Positions 1-6,698 of a DNA stretch of 22,515 nucleotides are shown here, in pieces. The first letter of the stretch is position 1. The number at the start of each line of letters is the position of its first letter. The notes beneath the pieces were generated by a model. It ran no database searches and was not told where the DNA came from. It saw only the letters and a list, made by a program, of their open reading frames with translations. This stretch comes from a virus, in IMG/VR virus record IMGVR_UViG_3300042517_000657, positions 1 to 22,515 of that record; one strand, given 5' to 3'. A program made the position numbers and the translations under genes.

Positions 1-31
1 CAGTTCCGCCTGTCCTCGGAGCTTTGCAGGG

Positions 32-1093
32 TCACGACACCGTCACCCGGATGCCCCAGCCGTGCTCGGCGAGGTTGGCCTGGGAGCAGGGCTGCCCCTG
101 CAGCAAGCACGGCTCGGCGCAGTCGTTGCCTGCAACGATGAAGCCGGGAGGCTGCGCGGTGCCACAGCCGTCCACGGCGCCCGTGTAAGAGTAAAAGCCC
201 GAGACCGCTGCCGCGCCGCATTGGTTCGTTAGCTCCTGGATGCACCGCACGGTGTATCCGCCCGGTGCCAAGCGCTGCGTGGTCTGCGTCGTGTAGATCG
301 TGTTTTCCAGCTCCAGCGTCATGTACTGCTGATGGACGAAGTCCAAGGTCACCGGGTCAAAAGGCGCGGCCTGCAAAATCCATGCACCTGTGTCGTAGTA
401 CGGGGGATTGCACGCGCAGGTGTCAAATGGAGGGCTGGTCTGATATCGCACCCACGGCACGGTCATCTGGATGGTCCAAATGGCGTGCACCGTCACCGCG
501 ATGACCGAGCACTTGGGGTTACTCGAGCAGCCGCAGGTCTCGCAGCAGTAGCCCGAAGCCTCAAGCTTCATCCCGTTTCCGCCCTCGTACTCGGCCTGTG
601 ACGGGTAGTACTGCACGTTCCCGCCAGCCGTGCCGCCGCAAAGCGCCAGCGACCCGTCCCCGCCGCACGTCACCGAGAACGAGAAGTTCGTGCCGTACGG
701 TGGGTAGTCCTGCTCCATTGCTCCGCACGGCACCAGCGTGTAGGAGCAGGTACCCGGGCTGGGGTAGGTCTCGTCCGTGTACGTGCACCAGCCCGCAATG
801 GCCTTCGCTGGGTTCAGGCCCGTCATAAAGTTCACGTAGGGCATGAACGCAGGAACCAAGCTTTCGCACGGCGTGATGGGACCGCACGGCTTGATGAGCG
901 TCTGCCCGGCGCCGCCGTCGCAGCCGCACGTCATGGGGACGCACACAATCGACTTCACCGCGCTGCAGGCAATCGCCGAGGCGTCGAGCTTGATGTTGAC
1001 CGTGGCTGGTTCTGACGGGCTGCTGCCCGGGCAGTTTGGCGACGGCGTGGGGCCACCGCCACAGCAGCACGACTGTGCCTGCTCGCCGCTCAC
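32..1093 (-). CDS. Cysteine-rich protein of unknown function
   Basis: This 353-residue protein contains 28 Cys (about 8%), many in pairs or CxC arrangements (SCCCGGG at 8-14, TCGCDGG, YCCETCGC, TCAC). It is otherwise beta-like, rich in Gly, Pro, Thr and Tyr, with no lipobox, signal peptide or membrane segment. The start is GTG 1093, as no ATG lies near; GGAAGA upstream is a weak ribosome site. Cys-rich, disulfide-stabilised extracellular domains occur in some virion surface or fibre proteins, but cytoplasmic reduction would prevent bonding until release; metal binding is another option. I recognise no family. It is the last gene in the window; 31 bases after its stop, with a GAGG-like site, suggest another gene follows. 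Confidence 0.7.
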   Translation of the reverse strand: MSGEQAQSCCCGGGPTPSPNCPGSSPSEPATVNIKLDASAIACSAVKSIVCVPMTCGCDGGAGQTLIKPCGPITPCESLVPAFMPYVNFMTGLNPAKAIAGWCTYTDETYPSPGTCSYTLVPCGAMEQDYPPYGTNFSFSVTCGGDGSLALCGGTAGGNVQYYPSQAEYEGGNGMKLEASGYCCETCGCSSNPKCSVIAVTVHAIWTIQMTVPWVRYQTSPPFDTCACNPPYYDTGAWILQAAPFDPVTLDFVHQQYMTLELENTIYTTQTTQRLAPGGYTVRCIQELTNQCGAAAVSGFYSYTGAVDGCGTAQPPGFIVAGNDCAEPCLLQGQPCSQANLAEHGWGIRVTVS

Positions 1094-1097
1094 GGCG

Positions 1098-1199
1098 TCA
1101 GATCTTCCCGCCGCGCTTGACGCACAGCCACCAGCCGAGGCCGAAGCCCGTCACGAGGCAGAGGGCGGACCACCAGATTGTGCCAAGGAACGAAGGCAT
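1098..1199 (-). CDS. 33-residue membrane peptide
   Basis: This small gene starts in a TAATG junction with the HExxH stop and encodes MPSFLGTIWWSALCLVTG... ending VKRGGKI. Residues about 3-26 are hydrophobic with three Trp pairs/positions (WW at 9-10 and 22-23) and form one membrane-spanning helix; the basic end probably stays in the cytoplasm. It is too short for most gene finders, but the junction has the same form as four others in the window, and the next start follows the stop by four bases. Small single-helix phage peptides are often antiholins or holin-like, but no role can be assigned. Confidence 0.6.
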   Translation of the reverse strand: MPSFLGTIWWSALCLVTGFGLGWWLCVKRGGKI

Positions 1200-1504
1200 T
1201 AGGAACCACCTGTACGGGATGAGGAGCATAGGTCCGCCACGCGGCGGTAGCCGAGCGTCCACAAGAGGCGAGCGAGGTCGGTCGCGGTGGAGCGCACAAG
1301 CTCCTCCGGCCACTCCTCATGGCAGGCGTGAAGCCCTTCATGCAGAGCGGTGTCCAGCATAGCGCGTTCCCCCTGCTTCGCACGCAGGCGGATGATCCGG
1401 CGCACGGACCCGTTTCGGCACCGCGTGATCTCGCAGGAGCCGAAGTCCTTCATGTTGGCCGGCTGCCGGACCTCAAACTCGTGCCCACCCATCTTGACCC
1501 GCAT
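1199..1504 (-). CDS. Small HExxH metallopeptidase-like protein
   Basis: This 101-residue protein contains LDTALHEGLHACHEEW (50-65): HEGLH at 55-59 is an HExxH zinc-binding motif, with E67/E68 or H62 as possible third ligands. The body is otherwise basic (REIIRLRAK-like stretch at 35-43) with a Trp and Tyr near the C-terminus (LLWTLGYRR). Small phage proteins with 'LxHExLHA' motifs are common and uncharacterised; several resemble SprT-like or ImmA-like zinc proteins, but this match is not strong enough to assign. The stop overlaps the next start (TAATG). It would be cytoplasmic. Function unknown; a protease role is inference from the motif. Confidence 0.75.
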   Translation of the reverse strand: MRVKMGGHEFEVRQPANMKDFGSCEITRCRNGSVRRIIRLRAKQGERAMLDTALHEGLHACHEEWPEELVRSTATDLARLLWTLGYRRVADLCSSSRTGGS

Positions 1505-1506
1505 GG

Positions 1507-1514
1507 CCCCTCCT
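1507..1514 (-). promoter_or_regulatory. Strong ribosome binding site of the HExxH gene
   Basis: The transcript reads AGGAGGGG, overlapping the phosphoesterase stop TAG, two bases before ATG 1504. It is a near-perfect anti-Shine-Dalgarno match and settles the start of the HExxH protein. Confidence 0.65.
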
Positions 1515-2418
1515 AGTGTGCAAGCCTGAACTCCGGCACCAGCTCGTAAAGGCTATGGCCCCGCTGCCCGTTGTGCACCCGCCTTGAGCGGAAGTGCAGC
1601 TTCATCCAAACCGCCCCCATCATCTCCGGGGTGCGGCCTTGTTCCACGTGGAACCCCGCGAAGCCGTCATCGAACTCGTCCTTGTAGGTGCCCGTCCTGA
1701 CGTGCCATTGCACGTCGGAAATGACCCGGGCGCCCTCCTTGCCGAGCACCAGCCGCTCCCGCGCCAAGGGCATCACCCATTGCTTGTGCACGTGGCCGCT
1801 GACCACCACGTCGGCGTCGGGGGTGACGGCCGCAGCCCGGCGGACCTTCAGGGTGTCGAAGGACATCAGGGCCGCGCCGCCCGAGCCGTGGAAGTACTTC
1901 AGGAGCAGGCTGTACTGCTGCTGATGGCACCGGGCGACGAAGCGAATCCACCCGCCGTAGCCACCGCTGTGGACCTTGTGCCCGCTGGCCTGGGTCATGC
2001 GTTCGCAAAGCCGCTCGGTCAGGTCGGTCTCGCAGTTCTTGAGGATGGCCGTCTCGTGGTTGCCCCGGCCGATCAAGACGCAGTTCTCGGAGTACGGTGT
2101 GTAGAAGTTGCCCGCGTTCCTGACGAGGGAGTCGAGGTAATCGGCCGCCAGCGCGTCCTCGTCGCGCACCGACTGTCGCGCCCTGCGCGGATCGTACTTG
2201 CCCTGCATGGCGCAGAAGAGATCGCCCACGTCGATCCATCCGCCGCCGGCGGCGACGCACTCGTCCAAGTGCTTCTTCTCAAGGTCGTGCAGGCTATGGG
2301 GGTTGTCGTGGTGGGCGTCCCCCCGGAGCAGGAACGTCCACTCGTCCGTCTTGCTCACGCCCTGCAGCTCCACCGTGTGCACGTTCCTAGCGTGCTGGAT
2401 GACCTTGAACCGCTTCAT
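1513..2418 (-). CDS. Calcineurin-like metallophosphoesterase
   Basis: This 301-residue enzyme contains the order of metal-binding motifs of the calcineurin-like phosphoesterase superfamily: RGDAHHD (D34, H36), DVGDLF (D66), GRGNHE (N120, H121), YFHG (H177) and SGHVHKQW (H209, H211), which bind two metals in the active site. Members hydrolyse phosphate mono- or diesters, including nucleotides and nucleic acids; the substrate here cannot be told. Length and motif spacing are typical, so it is probably active. No signal peptide or membrane segment is present, so it should act in the cytoplasm. ATGA overlap with the lipoprotein gene shows co-translation with lysis-like genes, an unusual place for this enzyme. 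Confidence 0.85.
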   Translation of the reverse strand: MKRFKVIQHARNVHTVELQGVSKTDEWTFLLRGDAHHDNPHSLHDLEKKHLDECVAAGGGWIDVGDLFCAMQGKYDPRRARQSVRDEDALAADYLDSLVRNAGNFYTPYSENCVLIGRGNHETAILKNCETDLTERLCERMTQASGHKVHSGGYGGWIRFVARCHQQQYSLLLKYFHGSGGAALMSFDTLKVRRAAAVTPDADVVVSGHVHKQWVMPLARERLVLGKEGARVISDVQWHVRTGTYKDEFDDGFAGFHVEQGRTPEMMGAVWMKLHFRSRRVHNGQRGHSLYELVPEFRLAH

Positions 2419-2939
2419 GTTTCCCCCTTGCGCTCCTCTGCCTGGGCCTTGCGGAAGCAGGCGTCGAAGACCGGATCAGCTGCTCGCTTGGCGGCCACGA
2501 ACTCCCGCGGTCCCTCGGGCCGGGCCTCGTCCAGCATGGACACGGCGAGGTCGGCCTCCTGCACCTTGCGGCGAGGCAGCCAGCCCACGGCAACGCGAAT
2601 GGCCTGCCCCAGCCCGGTCTGCCACAGGATGACGGCGCCGGCCACAACGGCCGCGGCAATCGCCACCCACGTCATGGTGTCAAGGAACGGGTGCTGGTCC
2701 TCTACCCCGGTCAGGGCGGTGGTCACGCCGAAGGCATCGGCGATGTTGGCGTCGGCCCGGGCGCGGCCCGCCTTCGCCTCGCCAGCGAGGTCCTCGTGCG
2801 CCTCGGCAACCCGGGTCCAGGCAGCGGCGTCCTCCCGGCTGCGGTCGGCGATGCGGTTCGCTCGCATGGCGATCTCCGCGGACGGGCTGCACCCCGCGGC
2901 CGCCAGCGTGAGCAGGACGGCGGCGAGGTAGCGGATCAT
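2415..2939 (-). CDS. Lipoprotein with internal membrane segment
   Basis: This 174-residue protein starts MIRYLAAVLLTLAAAGCSPS: a signal peptide with lipobox LAAAGC, Cys17 being the predicted lipidated residue. A helical region (about 20-70, EIAMRANRIADRSREDAAAW) is followed by a second hydrophobic segment at about 89-108 (MTWVAIAAAVVAGAVILW) and a polar basic C-terminus. ATG 2939 was chosen over a frame to 3299 because the latter overlaps the coiled-coil gene, and the junction is a precise ATGA. A lipoprotein next to a coiled-coil membrane protein suggests an outer-membrane spanin, but true o-spanins lack a membrane segment, so a hybrid lysis factor, or a superinfection-exclusion lipoprotein, is possible. 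Confidence 0.7.
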   Translation of the reverse strand: MIRYLAAVLLTLAAAGCSPSAEIAMRANRIADRSREDAAAWTRVAEAHEDLAGEAKAGRARADANIADAFGVTTALTGVEDQHPFLDTMTWVAIAAAVVAGAVILWQTGLGQAIRVAVGWLPRRKVQEADLAVSMLDEARPEGPREFVAAKRAADPVFDACFRKAQAEERKGET

Positions 2940-3211
2940 GGCCGCTGCTGCTCCATCCGCTCGAGCCGTCGCTCGACCTGGGACACCCGTTCCGAAAGCA
3001 CCTTGATCTGCGCGTTCGCGTCGGCGTTGCGCTCCTTGATTACGGTGATGTCGGTGACGATGGTCTCCAGCATCCGGCTCTGCTGGTCGGCTACCGCCAT
3101 CTGCTTGCCGACATACGCGATCATCCCAAGCAGCATGATGCTGCTGATCGTCAGCTGCACCCGGTCGAGGGCCAGCCGCGTGGTGGTGGTCGTAATCTTC
3201 TCGGTGGTCAT
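2936..3211 (-). CDS. Membrane-anchored coiled-coil protein (holin or i-spanin candidate)
   Basis: This 91-residue protein has a basic, Thr-rich N-terminus, one hydrophobic segment at about 19-38 (LTISSIMLLGMIAYVG) and a long coiled coil (about 42-88: MLETIVTDITVIKERN, IKVLSERVSQVERRLERMEQ). This N-in, C-out topology with a coiled-coil tail matches inner-membrane spanins and some small holin-like proteins. The next gene, overlapping by ATGA, encodes a lipoprotein, an arrangement seen for Rz/Rz1-type spanin pairs. However, the lipoprotein is atypical (see next entry), so the holin alternative stays open. It follows the fibre gene by 8 bases. No endolysin is visible in the window. Confidence 0.7.
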   Translation of the reverse strand: MTTEKITTTTTRLALDRVQLTISSIMLLGMIAYVGKQMAVADQQSRMLETIVTDITVIKERNADANAQIKVLSERVSQVERRLERMEQQRP

Positions 3212-3219
3212 GGGTCACG

Positions 3220-4758
3220 TCACGAAATGCGCCAGCACAGGAGAGTGTGGTAGTGCACGGCAGAGGCTGGGCTGATGGTGCTGCCGCCCGGTGCGACATC
3301 GGCCGTCAGGTTCTGGAAGCTGTCGTTGCTGCTCTTGATCTGGATGGAAATAAACGCCCAAACGCCGCTGGCGGGAAGGATGACCGCGGTGTTGGTCGGG
3401 AACGTGATCGCCCTCCACGTGCCGAGCGCGGTGCCCGTTCCGCTAATGGGCTTGAAGCCCACGGTCGGGTTGGGGTAGGTCCCGGCAAGGTCACCACCCG
3501 CCGCGCCCGACGGAGCTGCCGTCGGGGTCTGCCAGCTCATGTCGCCGCGCAGGAACGTGCTGCTCGAGGCAGTCCCCGAGGCGCTGATCTTGCCCACGGT
3601 GACCGAGGCGTTCGCCAGCGTGGGGTTGGGGTAGGTGCCCGTGAGGGATCCGCCTGCTGCGCCCGTCGGCGTCCGCGCATCGGACAGGCGCGTATCCGTC
3701 GCTCGCACCGACTGATTGCTAGTGCCGCCTCCGCTCGTGGCAAGGTCGACGGCCAGCGTTCGGTTCGCGGTCAAATTGCCGCCGCCCGTCAAACCCGTAC
3801 CCGCAATGATCTGCACGGTCTCGTCGGCCTTTGCGTCGAGTGCCGCGGTCAGGTTCGTGACCTGCGAAATCTCCAGCGTGACCGGGTCGCTGCCCAAGGC
3901 CCCGTGGCTCGTCGCGTGCGTGGTCGGGGTGCGGGCGTTGGACAGACGGCTGTCGGTCCCCATGACCGCCTGCGTGGAGCTGCCCGCGCCCGAGGGCGCG
4001 AAGTCAACGGCCAGCGTCCGGTTGGCCGACAAGTCGCCGCCGCCTGTCAGGCCGCTGCCAGCCGTGATGGTGCGGCTCGTCGGCACCTTCCCCGCGAGGT
4101 CCGTGGTCAGGTTGGCAACCTGGGCCTGCGACAGGCCGCCGGCGGGGATCGGGTCCGACCCAGCCGAGCCGTGGGTGCTGCCGTGGGTGGTCGGCGTGCG
4201 AGCGTTGGTCAGGCGGCTGTCCGTGGCACTCACAGCCTGCGATCCCGTGCCGCTGCCCGAGGGGGCAAAGTCCACCGTCAGGGTGCGGTTCGCGGACAGG
4301 TCCCCGCCGCCGGCCAAGCCTGCGCCTGTGGTGATGGTGCGCGTCGTGGGCACCTTCCCGGCAAGGTCCGTGGGCAGGTTCACGACCTGCGACTGAGCCA
4401 GAAGCAGCTCGTCGGTCCCGCCGTCCTCGTGGCTGGCGGCGTGCGCGGTCGGGGTGCGAGCGTTCGTCAGGCGGCTGTCCGTGGCCATGACCGCCTGCGT
4501 GCTGGTGCCTCCGCCGCTCGTGGCGAAGTCAACCGCCAGCGTGCCGCTGCTCGTGATCGTCCCGCCCGTCAGGCCCGTGCCGCCTGTCACGCTGGTGACT
4601 GTCCCGGCCGAGGCATTGGTCCAGCCCACCGCATAGTCGGTGTTACTCGTCTTCCGCAGGACCTGGTTGGTCGTGCCGCCTGCGGGAATCCCGGGGTTTA
4701 CGGAGATGTTGATCGTCTCGCCCGAGTTCGTGACGGTGATATAGACGGGGTCGTTCAC
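3220..4758 (-). CDS. Tail fibre with tandem 85-89 residue repeats
   Basis: This 512-residue protein starts at GTG 4758, with GAGG seven bases upstream (the longer frame to 4836 overlaps the previous gene). Residues 61-370 hold about three and a half tandem repeats starting at 61, 146, 235 and 321 (steps 85, 89, 86), each beginning TGLTGG-like and containing the core [13 protein letters not shown]. Residues 366-405 carry [16 protein letters not shown] and a FLRGDMSW element shared with the polyglycine fibre. The C-terminus (440-512) is a distinct beta domain ending [10 protein letters not shown], likely a tip. Such repeats build long trimeric shafts in phage fibres. Repeat copy number sets fibre length. 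Receptor unknown. Confidence 0.8.
   Translation of the reverse strand: MNDPVYITVTNSGETINISVNPGIPAGGTTNQVLRKTSNTDYAVGWTNASAGTVTSVTGGTGLTGGTITSSGTLAVDFATSGGGTSTQAVMATDSRLTNARTPTAHAASHEDGGTDELLLAQSQVVNLPTDLAGKVPTTRTITTGAGLAGGGDLSANRTLTVDFAPSGSGTGSQAVSATDSRLTNARTPTTHGSTHGSAGSDPIPAGGLSQAQVANLTTDLAGKVPTSRTITAGSGLTGGGDLSANRTLAVDFAPSGAGSSTQAVMGTDSRLSNARTPTTHATSHGALGSDPVTLEISQVTNLTAALDAKADETVQIIAGTGLTGGGNLTANRTLAVDLATSGGGTSNQSVRATDTRLSDARTPTGAAGGSLTGTYPNPTLANASVTVGKISASGTASSSTFLRGDMSWQTPTAAPSGAAGGDLAGTYPNPTVGFKPISGTGTALGTWRAITFPTNTAVILPASGVWAFISIQIKSSNDSFQNLTADVAPGGSTISPASAVHYHTLLCWRIS
3649..4578 (-). repeat. Tandem repeats in fibre gene (~3.5 units)
   Basis: Units begin at 4578, 4323, 4056 and 3798 in transcription order; the last is partial (50 residues). 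They code for related 85-89 residue blocks with a conserved core of the form ATDSRL(T/S)NARTPT and SANRTL.VDFAPSG. Nucleotide similarity is also high (GTGCGGGCGTT-like strings), so unequal recombination could change the number of units. Confidence 0.75.
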
Positions 4759-4760
4759 GG

Positions 4761-5096
4761 TTACACCTCGCCCGTCGCTGGGTTGACCTGCAGGTTGCCG
4801 CCTGCTACGTAACGGCGGATGACGCCGCCCGTCCATTCGATCTGGAAGTCGAAGCGGCCGTTGCCCGTGTCGAAGGTCGCCGTCGTGGCGGCCGGCACCG
4901 TGATGATCTTCTGCGCCGGGCTTGCCCCAGCCGTAATCATGCCGTTCGTCGTGCTGGCGGTCAGGAACGGCGCCTGGTCAGGGAACGCGCAAATCAGTCG
5001 CCACGCGGTGGCGCTGGCGATGTCCGTCACGCCCGTCATGGTGACGGTGGTCTGGTAGGTCGCGCCCTTGTTGAAGATAACGTTCCATTGGTCCAT
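4761..5096 (-). CDS. Small phage tail-associated protein
   Basis: This 111-residue beta-rich protein starts at ATG 5096, with GGAG upstream. A longer frame running to 5234 was rejected because it would overlap the previous gene. The pattern '[18 protein letters not shown]...' then a Thr/Ala-rich section, then '[20 protein letters not shown]' and '[13 protein letters not shown]' matches a common phage tail-module protein: a beta domain with 'GaTY...vt', 'w.a...', 'G.y.ydl.l...g...rll.G.v.V.p.vt'. I associate it with fibre-attachment or baseplate modules. It lies between two fibre genes. The match is from pattern memory, so the function remains tentative. Confidence 0.65.
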   Translation of the reverse strand: MDQWNVIFNKGATYQTTVTMTGVTDIASATAWRLICAFPDQAPFLTASTTNGMITAGASPAQKIITVPAATTATFDTGNGRFDFQIEWTGGVIRRYVAGGNLQVNPATGEV

Positions 5097-5100
5097 ATGG

Positions 5101-5286
5101 TCACTCTCCGGCAGGAGCAGGATAGAAGCGGGGGTCTGCACCCTCGTCGTAAAGGCACCCGATGTCGCACCATTCGCTGTCGCCCAGCTGCACGGCCACG
5201 CCACCAGGCGGCGGCTGCCACTCGGAAACGCCATCCCACACGATGAGGTTGTCCACGATCCCAGAAATGATGACTGCGTATCTCAT
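5101..5286 (-). CDS. Small phage protein, possible fibre chaperone relative
   Basis: This 61-residue protein (MRYAVIISGIVDNLIVWDG, EWQPPPGGVAVQL, CDIGCLYDEGADPRFYP) matches a short N-terminal motif that I recall in many phage proteins located after fibre genes: 'Y-A-I-I-x-x-G-V-V-x-N-I-I-V-W-D-G', then 'W-x-P-P-x-G', then 'x-D-I-G-x-x-Y'. It starts in an ATGA overlap with the fibre stop, and its stop is four bases before the next start. An assembly chaperone role is possible but unproven; the protein is short and lacks the C-terminal helical domain seen in the 131-residue protein at 21109-21504. The gene is credible; function is not known. Confidence 0.65.
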   Translation of the reverse strand: MRYAVIISGIVDNLIVWDGVSEWQPPPGGVAVQLGDSEWCDIGCLYDEGADPRFYPAPAGE

Positions 5287-6698
5287 GAGACGATCAACCG
5301 GACGAACCCGTTGCCTCCAGTACCGCCGTTTCCGCCGCGTGTCACGCTTCCGGCCCCGCCACCTCCGCCGCCGCCGCCATTGATTCCGTTGCCCCCATTG
5401 CCTCCAGCGGCAGACAACGCGCTCCCTCCTCCGCTTCCCCCGCCGCCGGGGCGATAGTTGAAGTCGGCAGTTGCATTATTGCCCGCTCCCCCACCAGCAG
5501 TTCCACCCGGGTTGAGCGTTCCAGCATCTACAGAGCCTCCACGAAGCCACGCATCCGCTCCTGCGTTTTGCGCGGATGCTGTTGCGGTTCCTCCTCCTCC
5601 TCCTCCTTGTGCTCCCATTGGTGACACAGTCGGCGCTGGAGACGAGAATGTGAATCCGCCCGAACTTCCAGCCGCTCCGGCAAATGTCCAGCGGTTGTTC
5701 ATGATCTGGCCTCCGGTTCCTTGGGAGGCACCCGTGCCAGCATTTCCACCATTAGCAGATGCAGCGTATGCAAGTGCCACAGATCCGGAGGTCTTCGTCA
5801 CGGCGCTGAACCCACCGAGTGACCCAGCCGTGCCGCTTGTTCCTGAAGTAGTAGATCCAGTACCACCTGCGCCGCCAAGACCAACGGTGATCGTGAGGCC
5901 CGTACCCGCGCCACCAAGATCCGACACCAAGTATGTCAGATCCGTCAGCCCGCCACCGCCACCTCCGCCTCCACCAAACTTGTTGCCAGCCGTGGTGAGG
6001 AAAAATCCGGATCCTCCACCTCCACCTGCACCGCAACAGACCATCCGAATGGTGGTCGCTCCGCTTGGGATGGTGTAGGTGCCGCTCGACGCGAAGTTCA
6101 CAACAACAGGTGTGAACCCGCCTCCGGCCGTTGCCCATGCCCCATCCCCGCGCAGGTAGGTGCTGGAACTTGGCGTTCCCGTCGCGCTGATCTTGGCAAC
6201 GGTCACCGTGCTGTTGGCGATCTGTGTCGTGCCGATTGCGTTCGCCGCGATGGTCGGATTCGGGTAGGTCCCGGTCAGGCTGCCGCCGGCAGCACCCGTA
6301 GGCGTGCGCGCATTGAACAGGCGGATATCGTCGCCTTCGCAGGCTGTCAGGCTCGTATTGCCGAATGCTACGGCCAGCGTGCCGCTCGTAGTGATCGTGC
6401 CGCCTAGCAAACCCGCGCCGGCCGTGATGCTCGTGACCGTGCCACTGCCGCCGCTGACCGAGGCCCAGGTGCCGTCGCCGCGCAGGTACGTGGTCGCGCT
6501 CGGCGTGCCCGTGGCGCTGATCTTGGTCATCGTGATTGCGCCGTTGGCAACCGTGATGGGGATAATCAGATTGGCGGGCGTTCTGCAATAGATGATGCCG
6601 TCGGCGATGTTGACCGCAAGCTCGCCGTAGGTGATCTCCGCAAGCGTCGGGCTGACGCCGCTAGTGCCGTTGTGCTTCGTGATGATCGTGTCGGTCAT
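5283..6698 (-). CDS. Tail fibre / adhesin with polyglycine tip
   Basis: This 471-residue protein has an N-terminal attachment-like part (ITYGELAVNIADGIIYCRT, 22-40), two copies of a KISATGTP(S/A)..TYLRGDG(T/A)WA element (59-79 and 169-190) and the phrase [16 protein letters not shown] (134-149), all common in phage fibres. Residues 195-471 are a glycine-rich tip of the Gly_rich_2 type: YTIPSGATTIRMVCCGAGGG, runs of up to nine Gly, and a short hydrophobic end NGFVRLIV. Runs of Gly often form polyglycine-II helices in receptor-binding tips. The tip DNA has lower GC than its neighbours (34 of 60 at 5701-5760). The start at 6698 overlaps the previous stop as TAATG. Host receptor is unknown. Confidence 0.8.
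   Translation of the reverse strand: MTDTIITKHNGTSGVSPTLAEITYGELAVNIADGIIYCRTPANLIIPITVANGAITMTKISATGTPSATTYLRGDGTWASVSGGSGTVTSITAGAGLLGGTITTSGTLAVAFGNTSLTACEGDDIRLFNARTPTGAAGGSLTGTYPNPTIAANAIGTTQIANSTVTVAKISATGTPSSSTYLRGDGAWATAGGGFTPVVVNFASSGTYTIPSGATTIRMVCCGAGGGGGSGFFLTTAGNKFGGGGGGGGGLTDLTYLVSDLGGAGTGLTITVGLGGAGGTGSTTSGTSGTAGSLGGFSAVTKTSGSVALAYAASANGGNAGTGASQGTGGQIMNNRWTFAGAAGSSGGFTFSSPAPTVSPMGAQGGGGGGTATASAQNAGADAWLRGGSVDAGTLNPGGTAGGGAGNNATADFNYRPGGGGSGGGSALSAAGGNGGNGINGGGGGGGGAGSVTRGGNGGTGGNGFVRLIVS

Noticed and set aside
1-31. Terminator or promoter after the last gene
   Set aside because: Only 31 bases are visible; no hairpin with a U-tract is seen, and a GAGG-like site suggests a continuing operon instead.
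1594-2931. 445-codon plus-strand frame opposite the phosphoesterase and lipoprotein
   Set aside because: Spans two real minus-strand genes, and translation lacks any motif.
3247-4812. 521-codon plus-strand frame opposite the repeat fibre
   Set aside because: Its repeated pattern merely reflects the fibre repeats read backwards; composition Arg/Gly/Ala-rich without motifs.
5283-6116. CRISPR or simple DNA repeat array, from repeated ggcggc/ccgccg strings
   Set aside because: The strings are Gly codon runs in a continuous open frame with no unit length or spacers.
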